Assembly (NCBI GenBank): GCA_001949185.1
Contig: BDGG01000012.1
Location: forward strand, 808,762 to 872,761
Origin: Ramazzottius varieornatus
Lineage: Eukaryota > Tardigrada > Eutardigrada > Parachela > Ramazzottiidae
Direction of reading: 5' to 3'
Length of the DNA: 64,000 nucleotides
Under the pieces are notes generated by a model that saw only the letters and a program-made list of their open reading frames with translations, ran no database searches and was not told where the DNA came from. Shown one piece after another: positions 59,574 to 64,000 of the stretch (position 1 is its first letter; each line of letters begins with the position of its first letter). Made by a program: the position numbers and the translations under genes.

Positions 59574-61667
59574 TCATTCGTCTGCATCTTGCAAAACACT
59601 TCGGGGTAAACATGCTACGAGAGCCCGATGGTCCCAGAACGCTTCCTCCACGCCACTTTGCTTGCAGGTCGACCAGGCTTTCGCTAACAGGTCGAACCAT
59701 GTCAGTGCTGCACTTCTTTTCGGGCTTTGTCGTTCTATGCGTTGAGCCGCTTTGAGGTTTCCGCCACCTATGAGGAAGATCTTGTCCTCCAGAAGAACAG
59801 CTTGCTGGAAAGCCTTTGGTTCTTTCACTTCCCAGTCTTCCTTGACCCACCCATTTGCTGTCGTGTAGGAATAGACTTCCTTGTGTAACTGGTACATACC
59901 GTTTGAGATGGTCCAGCCACCGACGGTGTATATCTTTTTCTTGTGGTAAACCATCGAGTGGTCTGCAGCGGTTATGGGGAGATCAGGTAGGGCGGCCCAT
60001 GCGTTGTTCTCTGCGTCGTAACACCATACTTTGCCCGAAGGATTGTCCAGGTCTTCAAGGCCTCCCGACAGCACTATCTTCGCACCTGCGAGGCAAACAG
60101 CGAAGCCCTCACTTTGACAAGGTATGGGTCCCAGGAACTCCCACTGGTTCGTGCAGATGTTGTATCTCTCGCAGGTCGGAGTAGCGCTCACATCGCCACC
60201 GAACACGTAGACAAAGTTGCTGAAAATATCATTAGCATTAGTACAAAACGAGATATTCTATCCGTTCTCTAAACCAAATCGAACAGTTATTCTATATTGA
60301 AAAAAATGGAAAAATGACATACAGCTTCGGGCTGATTGTGGTCTCAAGTGACGCGTTTTTCTGAAAAGTAGTAAAGACAACTGCGCCACTTGAGATGAAG
60401 ACTATCCCGAAATTTCTACCGGCTTTCCACTTGTACTAAGCGTCACTTTGTTTCTAGAAGGGGAAAGTTTCGACTGAGCTTAACTCTTACTTACCGAAAC
60501 CAGACTGATTGACAGAGTGAGCGCTCGTTCCTCATAGGGTTCGCCAGGACCCAGCGATTGGTGTGAGCGTCCAGGATAAAAACGCTGTTGGAGTGCACTT
60601 CTCGGCCACCGGCTTCCTCCAAATGAGTTCCTCCACACACTACGACCCCTCCATCAGGCAAAGCACAGGCTGCGAAATCCACAAGACGGGACTTTGTCGG
60701 TAACCGACCACAGACGGACCACGCTCCATTGGCTCTTCCTGATTCCTCAGTTTCCGGCAGGAACCGCATATCGTTTAAGGGTCCGTCAACGGAGAACCCA
60801 CCGATAAGCAAGACCCCGCGGACCATCCCACGCAGCACCGGAGGACTTGGCTGCTTACTGGCTTCTGTCATGACGTCTCTCAAGGTCCTGACACTCCGGA
60901 CTGTGATCGCCCTTGTGTCTTTCAGGTGAATGCGATCCCAGTAAATCAGCTTGAGTAAAGTCCGGGCGTACTTCTGTCGACAGCGAAGGTTGAACTGAAG
61001 CCACTGCATGATCACAGCTAAGACGTTGCTTTCTGTGGAAGTTATCATGCTTTCCCGCAGCAAGCGTTCGACGAAGACACCATCAAAACGAAGGAAGACT
61101 TTGCGGTCAATGCCGGCCAGGAGGTGCTTCCCAACGAACTCCAGCACGGCTGTCTGCAGACTCGGAAGTGAGTAGTCGGTGCTGTATGTCCAAATGTCCA
61201 CAACGTTATCACAGTCCAGCCAGGTTTTTAAGGCCTTCTGGCAAACATCCATCAGCTCAGACACCTACAACCAGAAACACTCTGATCAGAACCACAGGAT
61301 TCAAAGGAAGTACCGAGCCGCTAGGTCGTACCTGCGTTATGGAAGCCGCTTTCAGGATGTGTCTGATGTTCTCCGCCGTCAAGTCAATGCAGCCAGAGTA
61401 GACGAACTTCAGAAGCCCTCTCAGACCCTCTTCCGTAATCTCGTGAAGGGTGATGGTGTCCTGCCCGGCTTCGCTGAAGTTTTCATTTCCAAGCATAGCT
61501 GCAAAGTACGGACTGGCGGACGCGAGAACACATCGGTGCGCGGGAAACTGTCCTCCACCTGGGACTGCTTGTAGTGTGACATCCGTCCAGCGTCCAAAGG
61601 ACCTCAACACGTCCAATTCCTGCAAAGTTCGAGCCGAATACCTCCTAGTCCACTTTGCTGTGTCCAT
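59574..61667 (-). CDS. BTB-BACK-Kelch protein (KLHL type, cullin-3 adaptor)
   Basis: Three exons (61667-61332, 61264-60495, 60219-59574) encode 583 residues, a normal KLHL size. The BTB domain covers about residues 20-120 (FGRWTDVTLQAVPGGGQF, HRCVLASASPYFAAMLGN, LLKFVYSGCIDLTAENI). The BACK domain follows (NVVDIWTYSTDYSLPSLQTA, LRFDGVFVERLLRESMITST). The C-terminal half has Kelch blades with GG doublets: VLLIGGFSVDGPL, GVVVCGGTHLEEAGG, FVYVFGGDVSA, KIVLSGGLEDLDN, KIYTVGGWTISNG and KIFLIGGGNLKAA, about six blades. Such proteins recruit substrates to CUL3 ubiquitin ligase through the BTB/BACK part. The substrate and exact orthologue are not evident. ATG 61667 was chosen because it opens just before the BTB domain; the frame extends further upstream to 61814. 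Intron 2 holds a foldback repeat. Confidence 0.94.
60338..60410. repeat. Foldback repeat copy 20 (Kelch gene intron 2)
   Basis: TCTCAAGTGACGCG faces CTGCGCCACTTGAGA. It is a short remnant with worn outer ends. Confidence 0.72.
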
Positions 61668-62220
61668 TCTTCCTGTCTGATGTGCAGGGCTATTATCAGT
61701 GGTAAACTTTCCGTGATAAGGGAAACACTGAGTTGAATCGTGAGTGAAAGCGCGACTGGAGGCTCGACGGTAGACACCAAGGTTTAAGCTTGACCATAAA
61801 CAAGGACGCAACAAGGAAGTTTACCAACTCGTCGTGATCGGTACACATCACAACGTGATGTCAGATCACACATCCATCAGCCTCGCTCCACTCCTGCATT
61901 ATTCTTGACCCACATTACCGCTTCTACCGATCCTTTACCAATGTCGTCCACGTTTACACTACTATAACTGACGCAACCGGCTTCACGATTTTAGAGCCTT
62001 GTCATCGTTGCATTCGCAATAAGCACAACATGACAACATCGGTGTCAGTTTCAAGAAACCATGAGCTAACTAAACCACACTTAAAAGTGTCGGTGCAGAT
62101 AAAAGCGTACTTGCCCCCTAAAATATTTATCCAAAATAAACCCGAGCAAGTCTGGAGGCTAAGAATCTGTACACACCATATCGGTAAGTGCAATAAGACT
62201 TGAAAGAAGTTCGTACCAGG
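61668..62220. other. Region between the Kelch gene start and the DUSP12 stop
   Basis: About 0.55 kb with both neighbours on the minus strand. It should contain the Kelch gene promoter and DUSP12 3' UTR. No exon is supported. Confidence 0.35.
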
Positions 62221-63716
62221 TTAACTTGGAAATGACTTTACAGGGGAAGCGACGGACTTGGAAGGTGCGCCTGCGGGAATTCCTTTCCGGATTTCGACTT
62301 TGCTCTTATCCATGTGGAAAGAAGGTGTGACAAAAGCTCCGCAGGGACAACTGATGCCTGTTAAAATAACCCATTATTACAATTGTTTGTCGTTAATACG
62401 GCTAAAATGATCATCTGATTTAACGTACCAAACCAAGCGTACGACCCAACCTTCTTCCGACAATTTGGGCAGAACAGCTTTCCTTGCGCATCGGAGATGT
62501 TGTCTTTCATCCACATAACAGGCTCTATGAAAATTTCTTTCTGGTTGCAGACTCCGGGATCAAGACGGTCGCCTTGTTCGTCTGCCGGCTCTGTGGGCTT
62601 CGCTGAATGAGCCAGCTGGTTGGAAGAGCTAAACAGCGGACACCTAAAGTAGAGCTTCGCGTTTGAACAGCGAAATCCATCTATGTACCCGACGGCATGT
62701 TTCAGATTAGTTGGCCTGGACATTACCTGCACATTCGACAAAAGAAGACATCGTTCCCGACGGTCGATCCATTCGCGGGAACTTCGGCTAAGAGGTCGTT
62801 GATATGGACAGTGGGGTATCCTGCAAAAACAGGACATTTTGTATCTCCGAAGGAGGCAACACCAGATCCAGCGCACTGTGTATTATCCCCGTAAATAACA
62901 CTAAGACTAGGTAGAACAGAACAGAGGGATACCTGTTTGCGTCGTAAGTCTTAGTCGCCACTGCCGATACGCCGGATGCTGAAAGTCTGCACGATAGCCC
63001 ATTTTGCGGTAGAGCTGCAGTTGGTCCATGAAGCACGAGTTCGGCCTGTCAATGCAATAAAAACATTAACGTCGTGGACTACGGACAACGGTACGAGTTA
63101 TCACTTCCTGATGGAAGACATCGGATGATCGAAAACAGAGCTCCAGAGAAAGCAGTACCCTACATGATCCGTGATCGACTCTGTCTGATCCGCGATAAAG
63201 CTTCCTCCACGCTGATGTCGTACTCTCTCATCAAGTAAGCACAAACGATCGAAGCACTTCGTGAGACTCCAGCGGAACTGAAGAGTAATTCAGATGAACG
63301 TACGAGCGAAGCACGATCTTGGACCACGAACAGGTAACTTACCAATGGATTAGTACGTTTCTTCCCAAAGCTTTGTTCTCCTTGATGAAGGTATACGTCG
63401 CATCGAAATACGGGATGAGTTCGGAGGTAGGACCATCTTCCAAGTCGATAAACTTGTAAGCGCTGAAGAACTGGGTAATATCCTTGGGCAACTGGCGACG
63501 GTCAATGGTCAGAACAGCTGATCCCTTCAGTGCGAGGATATCAGAACCGGAAACAGTTGGATTTCCGTCGACGACACTTACATCAAGAGTAGCTCCGGCA
63601 GCCACCGTTCGTTCTGGCAATTGCTGGCCGTCAGCTGCTAGTTGTTCCTGCAGATGGCAGATGGATTCGTAGCTGCCAAGATAAAGCTGGTCTTCGATCT
63701 TGCAAAATACGTCCAT
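62221..63716 (-). CDS. DUSP12: Dual-specificity phosphatase with zinc-binding C-terminus (DUSP12/YVH1)
   Basis: Six exons (63716-63343, 63277-63164, 63045-62933, 62820-62727, 62643-62429, 62357-62221) give 348 residues, against about 340 in the family. The phosphatase domain runs from FCKIEDQLYLGSYESICHL to the intact active site HCSAGVSRS, whose first codon is split by the intron after 63343. IMPNSCFMDQLQLYRKMGY follows. The C-terminal zinc domain shows FFCRMCRCPLF, LFCPNCRKKVGSYAWFG and ISCPCGAF, the cysteine pairs expected of YVH1. YVH1 works in the late assembly of the 60S ribosomal subunit by releasing Mrt4, largely through its zinc domain. The insert of about 50 residues after IDRRQ-type sequence (GATLDVSVVDGNPTVSGSD) near the N-terminus is longer than usual. 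Confidence 0.96.
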
Positions 63717-64000
63717 CTTCTAATCGTACGTTACCGCGGTCAGCCGGATTCTGAAAGACTGCAAAATTTACCGTTTGTCAACTAGAAACGGAAGCTCTGC
63801 TACTTACCGTCTGAATAGTCCAGATCCCAAGGAAGAACTCAGCAAAGCATTATAATATCATACTATCGTTGTGATATGGGCTGTGGGCAAGGTTCCTCAG
63901 AAGTCTGGGGTCACGGCGCAGAGGCATAGTCGAGGGAATTTAGGCAGGGGGCAGGGTAGCCCAAGGGTGAGGGTCGGGGCTTGCCATGGGAGGCCGAGAA
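63717..64000. promoter_or_regulatory. DUSP12 upstream region
   Basis: Probable promoter and 5' UTR of the leftward DUSP12 gene. The last 100 bp are G-rich on the plus strand. No further exon is visible before the window ends. Confidence 0.3.

Overview
The window is animal nuclear DNA. Every recognisable gene is split by short GT-AG introns, mostly 50-400 bp, and the families are metazoan: an MTMR3/4-type lipid phosphatase, Kv-channel-interacting EF-hand proteins, EndoU, a TTD14-type NTPase and a BTB-Kelch protein. Compact genes and no vertebrate-style long introns suggest an invertebrate. The phylum cannot be fixed from the sequence alone.

Layout, left to right (strand): myotubularin-FYVE phosphatase (-, 364-4960); an unidentified small gene (-, about 5458-5891); glycogen phosphorylase (+, 6481-10430); an 825-residue coiled-coil protein (-, 10838-13684) divergent from a secreted EndoU ribonuclease (+, 14580-15982); a small orphan secreted protein with a TATA box (+, 16596-17063); ALG10 glucosyltransferase (-, 17209-18851) divergent from RAE1 (+, 19589-21521); two convergent KChIP-like genes (+, 24768-28694; -, 29025-33462), each with two candidate first exons; a GT31 glycosyltransferase-like type II membrane protein whose DxD motif is lost (+, 34670-37219); a CAP/GAPR-1-like gene (+, about 43656-50622) with a decayed non-LTR reverse transcriptase in its last intron; RNA 3'-phosphate cyclase (-, 51433-53036); TTD14-like P-loop/CYTH protein (+, 53458-56099); CZIB zinc protein (-, 56693-57808); TMEM258 (+, 58669-59283); BTB-BACK-Kelch protein (-, 59574-61667); and DUSP12/YVH1 (-, 62221-63716). 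For all multi-exon models except the small unidentified gene, splice phases agree across every junction and the summed exon lengths are divisible by three.

The genes serve separate functions rather than one pathway. ALG10 and TMEM258 both act in ER N-glycosylation (last glucose on the lipid-linked oligosaccharide; oligosaccharyltransferase subunit), but they lie 40 kb apart.

Two things stand out. First, about 20 copies of one short foldback element (core AAGTGGCGCACG facing CGTGCGCCACTT) are scattered through the window, most of them inside introns and one splitting the FYVE coding region. Second, the two KChIP genes are inverted copies that kept the same intron phases, near-identical exon sizes and homologous alternative first exons starting MYS(G).
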